A stretch of DNA of 64,000 nt, from positions 744,001 to 808,000 of the forward strand of contig CP103436.1 of NCBI GenBank assembly GCA_024919195.1, written 5' to 3'. Position numbers and translations under genes: made by a program. Source of the stretch: Methylophilaceae bacterium LSUCC0717 (GTDB lineage: Bacteria; Pseudomonadota; Gammaproteobacteria; Burkholderiales; Methylophilaceae). Below, in pieces: positions 37,569 to 46,614 of this stretch. Positions within the stretch are counted from its first letter, which is position 1. The number at the start of each line of letters is the position of its first letter. The notes under the pieces are model-generated. The model saw nothing but the letters and a program-made list of their open reading frames with translations, was not told where the DNA came from and made no database searches.

Positions 37569-38994
37569 CGAAATAAACAATCTCATATTAAACCCAGCAG
37601 AACTTGATAATCAAAAAATTCAAAAAGTGATCAATAATTTGAATCATAAAAATATCGATTACAGCGACTTGTATTTTCAATACTCTAAAAATGAATTTTT
37701 TGCTATTGAGGACGGTGCAGTAAAAAATGCTTCATTTAACATCGATAATGGTTGTGGAGTCAGGGCGGTGTCTGGTGACAAAACTGCATATGCGTATACC
37801 GACGAAGTAAATTTTCAAACACTAACTCAATCCTGTGAAATCATAAATGCACTTAGATCTCAAGGTCAGAATAAATCTGTTCCTCAAATTAATTCAAATA
37901 AACCCCGACAACTTTACCAAAGTATTGACCCAATCATAAATACGGGCGAGAAAAAAATTGAAATATTAAAAAAACTCGAAAGTTTAGCTTTTTCTCGAGA
38001 TAAACGGATTATTAAAGTCAGTGCTTCGATTGCGGCAGAATATGATGCGATTTTAATTGTAAATAAATTCTCTGATATGAAGAGTGATATTCGCCCTCTT
38101 GTCCGATTATCACTAAGCATAATTATCGAAGATAAAAAAAGAAGGGAAATCGGAACAGCTGGAGGTGGCGGACGATTTAGTATTGATTATTTTACTGACG
38201 ATGTTCTTAATCTTTACATTGATGAAGCATACCACCAGGCTGTAACCAACCTTGAAGCCATCCCATCCCCCGCTGGACTGATGCCTGTCGTTCTAGGACC
38301 TGGTTGGCCAGGTATTCTCCTCCATGAGGCTATTGGACATGGTTTGGAGGGAGACTTTAATCGTAAGGGTACCTCAGCTTTTTCTAAACTGATGGGAAAA
38401 CAAGTGGCTCATAGTGATATCACCATTGTTGACGATGGAACAATCCAGGACAGACGAGGTTCATTAAATATTGATGATGAAGGTAACCCCACGCAGCGAA
38501 CTGTTTTAATTGAAAATGGGATTCTAAAAAATTATCTACAAGACACACTTAATGCAAAACTAATGAATATGGACATTACTGGTAATGGCCGAAGAGAGTC
38601 TTATGCCCATATTCCTATGCCCAGAATGACCAATACCATTATGACCAATGGTAAACATAACCCAGATGAAATCATTAAATCAGTAAAAAAAGGAATCTAT
38701 GCTCCAAATTTTGGTGGTGGGCAGGTAGATATCACCAGTGGTAAATTTGTCTTCTCCTCTTCGCTTGCTTGGTTGATTGAAGATGGAAAAATTACCCAAC
38801 CAATTAAAGGAGCTTCCATTGTTGGCAATGGTCCAGATATCCTTAAAAAGGTTTCAATGGTGGGAAATGACTCGTCATTAGATACTGGTGTTGGTACATG
38901 CGGCAAAGATGGGCAAAGCGTACCAGTCGGGGTTGGGCAACCTACTTTAAAAATTGATGAAATACTTGTTGGTGGATCAGATACCCAGGGTTAA
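37561..38994 (+). CDS. tldD: metalloprotease TldD
   Basis: Zinc protease subunit that, with TldE/PmbA, processes small modified peptides and antitoxins in other bacteria. 477 residues; the HEAIGH zinc motif is at 255-260 in GILLHEAIGHGLEGDFNRKG, and the C-terminal GTCGKDGQSVPVGVGQPTL is conserved. The partner tldE is not in the window. The ATG overlaps the yhdP end by 8 nt. Its last codons form the left arm of an intrinsic terminator. Confidence 0.96.
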   Translation: MNNEINNLILNPAELDNQKIQKVINNLNHKNIDYSDLYFQYSKNEFFAIEDGAVKNASFNIDNGCGVRAVSGDKTAYAYTDEVNFQTLTQSCEIINALRSQGQNKSVPQINSNKPRQLYQSIDPIINTGEKKIEILKKLESLAFSRDKRIIKVSASIAAEYDAILIVNKFSDMKSDIRPLVRLSLSIIIEDKKRREIGTAGGGGRFSIDYFTDDVLNLYIDEAYHQAVTNLEAIPSPAGLMPVVLGPGWPGILLHEAIGHGLEGDFNRKGTSAFSKLMGKQVAHSDITIVDDGTIQDRRGSLNIDDEGNPTQRTVLIENGILKNYLQDTLNAKLMNMDITGNGRRESYAHIPMPRMTNTIMTNGKHNPDEIIKSVKKGIYAPNFGGGQVDITSGKFVFSSSLAWLIEDGKITQPIKGASIVGNGPDILKKVSMVGNDSSLDTGVGTCGKDGQSVPVGVGQPTLKIDEILVGGSDTQG

Positions 38995-39017
38995 TTTTAT
39001 TTATTAACCCTGTTTTT
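38986..39017 (+). terminator. intrinsic terminator shared by the tldD and efp coding ends
   Basis: A perfect 10-bp stem, CAGGGTTAAT with ATTAACCCTG, a 7-nt loop, then five T on the plus strand. The left arm contains the last tldD codons and stop; the efp stop lies in the loop and the right arm encodes the last efp residues (NRVN). It should stop transcription from tldD only, since the minus strand has no T-tract. Confidence 0.82.
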
Positions 39018-39560
39018 ATATTCAAGTGTTCTGGTGTCGATCTCTATCATATCGCCAGTATCGCAAAATAACGGTACCATCAGTTCAAAGCCAGTATTAA
39101 TCGAAGCTGTTTTCATAACCTTACCAGAAGATGTGTCTCCCTTAACTGCAGGTTCAGTATAAGTAATTTCCCGAGTAACTGAATTTGGTAACTCGACTGA
39201 AATTGCTTTTCCTTCATAAAAAACAACCTCACACGACATTCCATCCTCTAAAAATTTCAAAGCATCTTCCATGCTGTCTGGCCCTACTTCGTATTGATTG
39301 TATTCCTCATCCATAAATACATAAGCTGGATCGGCGAAGTAAGAATAGGTAACTTCCTTCTTTTCTAAAACAACTACATCAAATTTATCGGATGCATTAA
39401 AAACTGATTCAGTAGCAGATTCGTTGAGTAAGTTCTTTAATTTCATTTTTACTACCGCCGCATTTCGTCCAGATTTATTGTATTCACATTTCAATGCAAC
39501 CATTGGATTGCCATCCACCATAATGACGTTCCCTGCTCTAACTTCCTGTGCTGTTTTCAT
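38997..39560 (-). CDS. efp: elongation factor P
   Basis: Rescues ribosomes stalled at polyproline. 187 residues in three OB-like domains. The tip of the loop in domain I reads [10 protein letters not shown], placing Arg32 at the modification site, so this is the rhamnosylated class; its modifier earP is the next gene upstream. No proline is seen next to the loop, as usual for the Arg class. A private TATAAT and an AAGGA ribosome site precede the ATG, fitting a need for more product than greB-earP. Confidence 0.97.
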   Translation of the reverse strand: MKTAQEVRAGNVIMVDGNPMVALKCEYNKSGRNAAVVKMKLKNLLNESATESVFNASDKFDVVVLEKKEVTYSYFADPAYVFMDEEYNQYEVGPDSMEDALKFLEDGMSCEVVFYEGKAISVELPNSVTREITYTEPAVKGDTSSGKVMKTASINTGFELMVPLFCDTGDMIEIDTRTLEYKNRVNK

Positions 39561-39587
39561 AACTATCCTTGAAAAAAATTTTTGATG

Positions 39588-39593
39588 ATTATA
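39588..39593 (-). promoter_or_regulatory. candidate -10 of an efp promoter
   Basis: TATAAT on the minus strand in the 38-nt earP-efp gap, about 28 nt before the efp start; the -35 region inside the earP end is weak. Confidence 0.4.
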
Positions 39594-39598
39594 CTAAA

Positions 39599-40567
39599 TT
39601 ATTTAATAAATAATGAATAAATTTGAGCAATCCCAGTGCCTCTTTTTATAAAATTATCTCTTGCTTCTAAATAACAATCTTTCAGATTTTCAATATTTTC
39701 AAATATATATCGCCAGTGTTCGAAATTTAGGCTCTGATTATTCCATATTAAAAAAATTTCTCTCAACTGTGGTGGCAAAGAAATAAAGTAATGATCAAGA
39801 AAAGCATTTAATTTTGTAATATGAAGACCATTTTCTTGAATGTATGGTTGCCAAATAAAAGGAGATCCAGCCAAAATAGCACGGATTAGACTATCCTCGC
39901 CACGAACAAAGTTTATTAAACTATTAGATAAAGCTTTATCAAAATCATTAAAACTCAATAAGTTTTTACCTCTGCTCTTATCTTTCTCAAATCGATCATG
40001 CAATACATAATCATATTGTGGAAAGTTGCCTCGGAGAACTTCGATTGAAGCTTCAATCTTCTCATTAAAATAGCAAAAAAAATTGATGTTGTTTTTATTT
40101 TTTAACTTTTCAGTTCGATACAAACCTTTATCATTTTTAGCAAATATTGCGGCACCTGAATGTTCGCTAACGCCTGGAATATAAAATATTTTTTTATATT
40201 TTTTGTTTATTGACTCTCGAAGATGATAGTCGTCAACCCATTGTTCAGCTGAGAAATACTCATAGTTGATTAATAAATTTTTGTTTGTGAGTTTAGCTTC
40301 ATAAGATATGGGCAACTGAGTATCAAAAATAGTAACAATATTAGCATTTGGTAAAAAGTTGTTATCTATTTCATCAATATCAAAAATATTAATATTCTCA
40401 TTAAATAAATTTTTATCTAATACTTTTTGTGTAAGGTCATTGGAGGTAAGAAATACATTACTGGTGACCCCATGATCAATGAAAAGGCCATGAGCAAGCC
40501 TTAATGGAATTGAAATATCTCCATAGTTATCGATAAACCTTGAAAATATGTCTACAGAAAATCTCAT
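39599..40567 (-). CDS. earP: EF-P arginine rhamnosyltransferase EarP
   Basis: Inverting GT-B glycosyltransferase that transfers rhamnose from dTDP-rhamnose to EF-P Arg32. 322 residues, shorter than the usual ~370. The N-terminus reads DIFSRFIDNYGDISIPLRLA, with D13 and D17 at the positions reported as catalytic in Pseudomonas EarP; EYFSAEQWV (103-111) and FVRGEDSLIRA (220-230, with E224) are also diagnostic. Between greB (ATGA overlap) and efp. dTDP-rhamnose genes are not in the window but must exist if the system works. Confidence 0.93.
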   Translation of the reverse strand: MRFSVDIFSRFIDNYGDISIPLRLAHGLFIDHGVTSNVFLTSNDLTQKVLDKNLFNENINIFDIDEIDNNFLPNANIVTIFDTQLPISYEAKLTNKNLLINYEYFSAEQWVDDYHLRESINKKYKKIFYIPGVSEHSGAAIFAKNDKGLYRTEKLKNKNNINFFCYFNEKIEASIEVLRGNFPQYDYVLHDRFEKDKSRGKNLLSFNDFDKALSNSLINFVRGEDSLIRAILAGSPFIWQPYIQENGLHITKLNAFLDHYFISLPPQLREIFLIWNNQSLNFEHWRYIFENIENLKDCYLEARDNFIKRGTGIAQIYSLFIK

Positions 40568-41046
40568 CGGTAAATGATAGACATAATTTCTATTTCTTTT
40601 TGTCCGGAAGGACTTTCATAGGAAACGATTTCTCCAACTTTCTTGCCTAGAATAGCTTTAGAAAGTGGAGACAACCAGCTTATCTTATTTTCTTTAGGGT
40701 CAACTTCAGGGACGCCAACAATCTGAATCTGATTAATCTGGTTTGTATTTAAATCCTCATACTCAACTGTTGCTCCAAAAAAAACTTTATCTTTATTTTC
40801 TTGCTCAAGTGGATCAATAATCTTTGAATCTTCAATGGCGGTAAGTAAATATTTTACTCTAGAATCAATTTGCCTTAACCTCTTCTTACCATAAATGTAA
40901 TCACCATTTTCCGACCGATCCCCATTGCTTGCTGCCCACGAAACGTCTTTCACAACCCTTGGTCGATCAACCTTTAGGAGATAATTTAACTCCTCCCTCA
41001 AATGCATAAAACCATTTTTTGTAAGATAAGATGATTGCTCGCTCAT
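40564..41046 (-). CDS. greB: transcription elongation factor GreB
   Basis: Stimulates transcript cleavage by backtracked RNA polymerase. 160 residues: an N-terminal coiled-coil finger (about 10-75) with the acidic tip in NGDRSENGDYIYGKKRLRQID, and a C-terminal FKBP-like domain with ISWLSPLSKAILGKKVGE. The pattern YIYGKKRLREID and ISWISP is GreB rather than GreA. It shares an ATGA with earP. The gap to the divergent helicase operon is only 27 nt. Confidence 0.94.
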   Translation of the reverse strand: MSEQSSYLTKNGFMHLREELNYLLKVDRPRVVKDVSWAASNGDRSENGDYIYGKKRLRQIDSRVKYLLTAIEDSKIIDPLEQENKDKVFFGATVEYEDLNTNQINQIQIVGVPEVDPKENKISWLSPLSKAILGKKVGEIVSYESPSGQKEIEIMSIIYR

Positions 41047-41073
41047 AATATAGTTTTACTATAAAATTTAAAT

Positions 41074-43563
41074 GTGAAAGATAACATAATTACAATTTGT
41101 AAAAATGACATTTACTTCAAAAGATTCATTCACACAAATAATTCAACACATTTTAATACCTTCACTCTATTTGAATTTATTTCAAACGAATTAAGCATTT
41201 ATTATCTTTCATCCAATGCAATTAGTAAAAAAATAGTTAATAAATTAGAGGAATATATTATTCTTGAAGAGATTGTATCCAATGAAATTGTTGGGTACGG
41301 AAATCATTTTCTTCATGATATCGAATCACTCGTGTTTTTTGTTCAAAATGCAATAAAGAACATTCATGAGTACGACATAGATTACCAGGATGGATCATTC
41401 AATCTATCCATCGAAAATAAATTTCTATACTCTGTAATTGATAAATTTAATCAATATTTAATTGACAATGATTTATTTACATATCACCAGGCAATTTATT
41501 TCTTTATTAAAAATATCGAATTTGATAAAAAAGTCCAACTAATTGGTTTTAACGTTGATACACCACTGAATAAATTAATTCAGAATAAGTTTAAAACAAA
41601 TGATATTTTTTTTGAAAAAGAGAGTAAAAACAATATCATTCAGCAGTTTGATAATGAACACCAAGAATTTAACTTCATAAGTGATGAAATTATTCGCAAA
41701 CATTCACAAGGGAAAAAAATTGCAATTATTTCTGAAGATATAAATAAGATTGCAACAACCTTCCATCCTGTACTCACAGGTCTGCAAACTTACAACAAAG
41801 ATGCAAAAGGACAAGAGCCAATAGGGTTAAATATCCCCAATCAAATATCGTTATCAAAATCACCGATCATTCGAAGTATTTTTACTTTTTTTGATTTGCA
41901 CTACGGCCATTATGTTGCAGTCGAAAAAATACGTCATTTTGTGGTCACCTGCTTTCAAAATGATCTATTACTGGTGAGCGACATGGATGAAAAGATCAAG
42001 ATATTTAAGAAAAATGGAATCAGAAAAATTAACCTAAAAAGGTTTAATGAAATTATAGAATCTTCTTCTTTAAATAAATCTTCTTTTGAAGAAATTAATA
42101 ATTTACAAAATAACTTAGCGATAACAGAATGGGGAACCTACCTTGTCAGACTATTAAAAAATTATTTATTTCGTAATGAACTGAAATTAAGTGATTCATT
42201 AATCGAGGACTTGAATAATTTTATTGACCTTATTAATAACATTGGGTCGATTAGAAAACATAAAATTATTAATTATTCGGAGTTTAAAAAATACCTAAAT
42301 ATTATCCTAAGCCAGATTCAAAAAAACTTTTTTGTTTCAAACAATGCAATTGATATTTATTCATTTAAAGATGAAGTGATCGCAGAGTATGATGATATAT
42401 ACCTCATGGATTTTATCGATCGAAAAAATCAAACCAGCTTAAGAAATCCCTTACTCCCCTTTTATCATCTAAATAAAATAAATGATTTCAATAGGAGAAA
42501 AACTTTTACAGCCAATCAATTAAATAAACTATCAGAAAAAGGTAATTTATCGATCTCTTATTCTTTATTAACTGACAATGTAGAAAATACAATCTCATCA
42601 TCCGTCACATTTAGTGAGATTATCGAAAAAAAATATAAAAAAAAATATGATTTTCTTCATGAAAATAAGACATTATCAATTGATAATGACCACACAGACA
42701 AGGCACTACCCAAAGGGATAAAAAATATTCGTGGTTTCCTCGAGCGTCTACAAACTTGTCCTCGATGGGCCTTTTATGAAGATGTCCTTCACTGCAAGGA
42801 TGAGTCAGACCATCTCACAGCAGAGTATAGTTCACGCTTAAGAGGTATTCTAATTCACGAGGTACTCCATAAAACCTGGTTAAAGCTAAGAAATTATCAG
42901 AGTCTCTTTGAAATTAATAACTTAATTGAATTCATAAAACCTATTGTTGAAGAGTCCCTAGACTCAAAATATGAATTTTCCATAATAGGTGAATCGGTAA
43001 AAAAGTTTGAAGTAGTACGATGCACTTTGCTGATTAAAGAGCTGCTTGAGATTGAAAAGAAGAGATTGCCTTTTACTATTCATAGTTTAGAGGTAAAACA
43101 ACAATTTATTCATGGAGAATATTCATTTGATCTTATTAAGGATAGGATTGATAAAGATGATGATGGAATCCATGTTATTGACTATAAAACGGGCAAATTA
43201 CCTACAGCAAAGTCTTGGACAGAATCACCAATTAAAAATTTTCAAATCCCCTTATATTTTTTATTTACAGAATCCAAAGTCAGTACGTTATTGCTTTATG
43301 AGATAAATCAAAAAAATATTTCGATCAAGAGATATACTTTTAAGGAAAATGATTCTCAAATATCTGACAACATTCCCCAACAGGTGATTAATAAAAGTTA
43401 CGAGGATCTCAAAAAAATATGGTTGTATGAGATCAACAGCTTGATGCTTCTATACGAACAAGGATATTTCCCAAACATATTCGAAAAAGAGGATGATCTG
43501 ACATATTGTGGCAGCAAAATTCTTCTTCGCCTTCCAGAAAAAAAATACCAGTATGAGTTATGA
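41074..43563 (+). CDS. AddB-like recombination/repair nuclease (betaproteobacterial 'probable DNA repair protein' family)
   Basis: 829 residues, very AT-rich. The N-terminal ~550 residues look like the inactivated helicase of AddB-type proteins and show no ATP-binding loop. The C-terminal region begins FLERLQTCPRWAFYEDVLHC, then HEVLHKTW near 605, and a PD-(D/E)XK nuclease core with D690 and D703-x-K705 (VIDYKTGKLP). Of the four AddB iron-sulfur cysteines only the first (C562) and one C-terminal Cys (C812) have counterparts. GTG start; 3 nt before the helicase gene, so the two probably form a RecBCD-like double-strand-break resection complex. Confidence 0.78.
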   Translation: MKDNIITICKNDIYFKRFIHTNNSTHFNTFTLFEFISNELSIYYLSSNAISKKIVNKLEEYIILEEIVSNEIVGYGNHFLHDIESLVFFVQNAIKNIHEYDIDYQDGSFNLSIENKFLYSVIDKFNQYLIDNDLFTYHQAIYFFIKNIEFDKKVQLIGFNVDTPLNKLIQNKFKTNDIFFEKESKNNIIQQFDNEHQEFNFISDEIIRKHSQGKKIAIISEDINKIATTFHPVLTGLQTYNKDAKGQEPIGLNIPNQISLSKSPIIRSIFTFFDLHYGHYVAVEKIRHFVVTCFQNDLLLVSDMDEKIKIFKKNGIRKINLKRFNEIIESSSLNKSSFEEINNLQNNLAITEWGTYLVRLLKNYLFRNELKLSDSLIEDLNNFIDLINNIGSIRKHKIINYSEFKKYLNIILSQIQKNFFVSNNAIDIYSFKDEVIAEYDDIYLMDFIDRKNQTSLRNPLLPFYHLNKINDFNRRKTFTANQLNKLSEKGNLSISYSLLTDNVENTISSSVTFSEIIEKKYKKKYDFLHENKTLSIDNDHTDKALPKGIKNIRGFLERLQTCPRWAFYEDVLHCKDESDHLTAEYSSRLRGILIHEVLHKTWLKLRNYQSLFEINNLIEFIKPIVEESLDSKYEFSIIGESVKKFEVVRCTLLIKELLEIEKKRLPFTIHSLEVKQQFIHGEYSFDLIKDRIDKDDDGIHVIDYKTGKLPTAKSWTESPIKNFQIPLYFLFTESKVSTLLLYEINQKNISIKRYTFKENDSQISDNIPQQVINKSYEDLKKIWLYEINSLMLLYEQGYFPNIFEKEDDLTYCGSKILLRLPEKKYQYEL

Positions 43564-43566
43564 CAA

Positions 43567-46500
43567 ATGAGTAGCAATGACATACAAAATAGGATTAATT
43601 GTCTTGAATTAAAGTCCATAATCGTTCAAGCTCCTGCAGGATCTGGAAAAACTGAACTACTGACACAAAGATTCATAAAACTACTCGCTCATGTCAATTC
43701 ACCAAGAGAGATATTGGCTGTTACTTTTACAAATAAAGCTGCAGCTGAGATGAAAAACAGAATAACGAATTATCTTCAAAATAAAACTACGCCAAAAAAT
43801 GAGACGACAAAAAGATTAATTGATCTTTTAAATAAGGAAATAGCAAAAAGAGGTGTAACTGTGGATGAAATCATCTCAGAGTTTAATATCCTAACCATTG
43901 ATGCACTTAACCAACAAATTATCAATTCCACCCCCCTGCTGACTCAATATGGATACCAATCTTCTATTGTCGAGGATCCCGAGCCTATCTATTCTGAGAT
44001 CATAAAAAAAGTTATTTATGCAGATAGCAATTCAGATAGCATTCATAAAATTCTTCATACTTTAAATATTGAATATACCCAACTCGAAAAATATTTATTG
44101 GAGCTAATAACAAACAGGGATAAATGGATCCACTATATCTTTGATAATGAAAATAGTGATGAATTTAATAGATATATACAACAAGAAGAAGAAAATTCAC
44201 TCACACACTTACAAAAACTTTTCAAACTAAACGATTCAATTCATTCCAAAAAAAAGGAATTACTCCACTTTATTGAATCGATTTACACCAAACAAAAAAG
44301 TATAAGAAAAAATATCAAAGAAGAGGATTTGTTGTTCTTTAAACTAAATTCAGTCAGCAATGAGATTACAAATGTAGAGTGGCCAGATTTTGAAAGATTC
44401 GAGAAAGAGTACTACTTTCTAAATATTTCAAACTTACAGCAGAACGATATCATGCAAACGTTATCGCCAATTCTTAAAGAGGCATATGCAAGAATCAAAT
44501 TGTACTTTAGTCAAAATAAAGTAATTGATTTCCCTGAAATCACATTGCAGGCATTACTAGCTCTTAAAAATGAATCAGGATTTACTGATTTAAAAAGCTA
44601 CCTCAATATAAAGTATTCTCATATCCTAGTCGATGAATTTCAGGATACAAATAAAAACCAGTTACAATTATTTGAATACCTCACACATGAATGGGGGCCA
44701 GAAAATACCTTTTTTTGTGTAGGTGACCCAATGCAGTCAATTTACCGATTTCGTCAATCAGACGTTAGAATTTTTTTGGATGTTATAAAAAATGGGATTG
44801 GGAAGATAAAATTAAATCATATTATCCTTTCAGTAAATAACAGATCTAAAAGTCGTCTAATTCATTGGTTTAACTCACGCTTTTCTAAAATTTTTACAGA
44901 ACAAGATATTGACCATGGAAGCATTCAATATCAGTTATGCAGTCCTAAAATTGAGGATGATAGTGGCTCAATAAATTTTTTATCATACAGTTCTGAGTCA
45001 TCTTCAAAATCTTCAGGCATCGAGGCAGAGCTAATCTGCCAACAGATATTAGCTAGTCAGCATGAATCTATTGCGGTAATTGCAAGGTCGCGAAATCATT
45101 TGAAACCAATTGTTTCTTATATCAAAAAAAAATATGCCAAAGAGATTCCAATCAATGCGATCGAGCTTGAATCTTTAATTAACCACCAATGTGTGCAAGA
45201 TATTCTTGCATTGACATTAGCGATCTTTGATTTTAGTGACCGTACACATTGGATTGCCACAATCCAGTCACCCTTATGTGGTCTAACAATCAAAGATCTC
45301 CATATCCTTTTTGATAATAAGGATGAGAATATTTGGAAACTGATTAATTCTGAAAAAGTTAATGAATTAAATAGTGAGAGCCAAAAACGAATTAAGAATT
45401 TAATTAAGATAATTAAAATTCACTATTCTTCTATGCACACGGCTAAGTGGAGTGAAATTATTAGAGCATTGTGGGTAGACTTAGCCGGAATTAAATCTTT
45501 ATATATAAAAGAGGACATCGAATACATAGATTACTATTTACGCATCCTACAGAATTTCGATACGAATGAAATTGATAAAGAAGTTTTGATTAAGACCGTT
45601 ACTGAAACCATGGTATCCGATGTAAATAGTAATAAAAAAGCTGTTTCTTTTTTAACCATCCACAAATCAAAAGGATTAGAATTCGATCACGTCATTATTC
45701 CGGGTGTAGATAAATCCACCCGACCTAATATCCCCTCATTAGTCAATTTTGATCACATGGATGGGGCAAATATAAATATCTCATCCATTAAAATCAATGA
45801 TGATGAAATCTACTCATTACACGGTTACCACGAACGAAAAAATAAAATTAGAGAACATAATGAATTAAAAAGATTGCTCTATGTTGCTGTTACCCGAGCT
45901 GTTAATCAGCTGGACCTTGTAACTGAAATAAATCAAACTACCAAGAAAAATACTTTCTTACATTTTCTGTGGGATGATTTTTATACAACAGATCCTCAAA
46001 GTGTTGATGTTGATGCCCCTACCAGCAAATATGAAAAATTTTCACCAAAATTATTTAATATTCCCTTATCGGAATATATTAACGACAAAAAAGAAAGCCT
46101 AAAGGAATTTTCACCTATTTCAGTTAAAGAAAACTATAGCATTGAGACCGAAGAAATCTATGTGGGTATCATCGTTCATAAATATCTTGAGTTGATACAT
46201 AAAAATATAACAGTACATCACCATGGCCAATTTATAGAAAAAATGCTGAATAGTATGAATATTGATAAATCTCTGAATCACAAGGAGATCGTTAATGAAT
46301 CTATGATTTGTATTAACAATATTCATCAAACTGAATCAGGAGAAAAAATATTAAAAAAGTATGATGACGATCAATGTGAACTCAAGATTTCAGTTCCAAA
46401 TAAAGATCAAATAAATTACCGTGTAGATAGGACGTTTTTAATTAATAACGAACGTTGGATTATTGACTACAAATACCACAAAGAAGAACACAACTTAAAC

Positions 46501-46614
46501 TCATTGGCGCAAAATTATAAGAATCAATTGAATCGGTACGCTTCTTTTTTCAATGATCACAACATAAGACAATTTATTTATTTCTTAAAACAAGGTGAGT
46601 TAATTGAGATTTAA
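43567..46614 (+). CDS. UvrD/Rep-type helicase-nuclease (AddA-like)
   Basis: 1015 residues, superfamily 1A helicase. Walker A APAGSGKT at 22-29, motif Ia AVTFTNKAAAEMKNR, Walker B ILVDEFQDTNKNQ near 355, motif III VGDPMQSIYRFRQSD, motif V FLTIHKSKGLEFDHVIIPG near 700, motif VI RLLYVAVTRA near 770. A C-terminal PD-(D/E)XK nuclease is suggested by VDRTFLINNERWIIDYKYHK. With the upstream AddB-like gene it forms an AddAB-type break-processing pair. Its stop overlaps the convergent mfd stop by 4 nt. Confidence 0.87.
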   Translation: MSSNDIQNRINCLELKSIIVQAPAGSGKTELLTQRFIKLLAHVNSPREILAVTFTNKAAAEMKNRITNYLQNKTTPKNETTKRLIDLLNKEIAKRGVTVDEIISEFNILTIDALNQQIINSTPLLTQYGYQSSIVEDPEPIYSEIIKKVIYADSNSDSIHKILHTLNIEYTQLEKYLLELITNRDKWIHYIFDNENSDEFNRYIQQEEENSLTHLQKLFKLNDSIHSKKKELLHFIESIYTKQKSIRKNIKEEDLLFFKLNSVSNEITNVEWPDFERFEKEYYFLNISNLQQNDIMQTLSPILKEAYARIKLYFSQNKVIDFPEITLQALLALKNESGFTDLKSYLNIKYSHILVDEFQDTNKNQLQLFEYLTHEWGPENTFFCVGDPMQSIYRFRQSDVRIFLDVIKNGIGKIKLNHIILSVNNRSKSRLIHWFNSRFSKIFTEQDIDHGSIQYQLCSPKIEDDSGSINFLSYSSESSSKSSGIEAELICQQILASQHESIAVIARSRNHLKPIVSYIKKKYAKEIPINAIELESLINHQCVQDILALTLAIFDFSDRTHWIATIQSPLCGLTIKDLHILFDNKDENIWKLINSEKVNELNSESQKRIKNLIKIIKIHYSSMHTAKWSEIIRALWVDLAGIKSLYIKEDIEYIDYYLRILQNFDTNEIDKEVLIKTVTETMVSDVNSNKKAVSFLTIHKSKGLEFDHVIIPGVDKSTRPNIPSLVNFDHMDGANINISSIKINDDEIYSLHGYHERKNKIREHNELKRLLYVAVTRAVNQLDLVTEINQTTKKNTFLHFLWDDFYTTDPQSVDVDAPTSKYEKFSPKLFNIPLSEYINDKKESLKEFSPISVKENYSIETEEIYVGIIVHKYLELIHKNITVHHHGQFIEKMLNSMNIDKSLNHKEIVNESMICINNIHQTESGEKILKKYDDDQCELKISVPNKDQINYRVDRTFLINNERWIIDYKYHKEEHNLNSLAQNYKNQLNRYASFFNDHNIRQFIYFLKQGELIEI

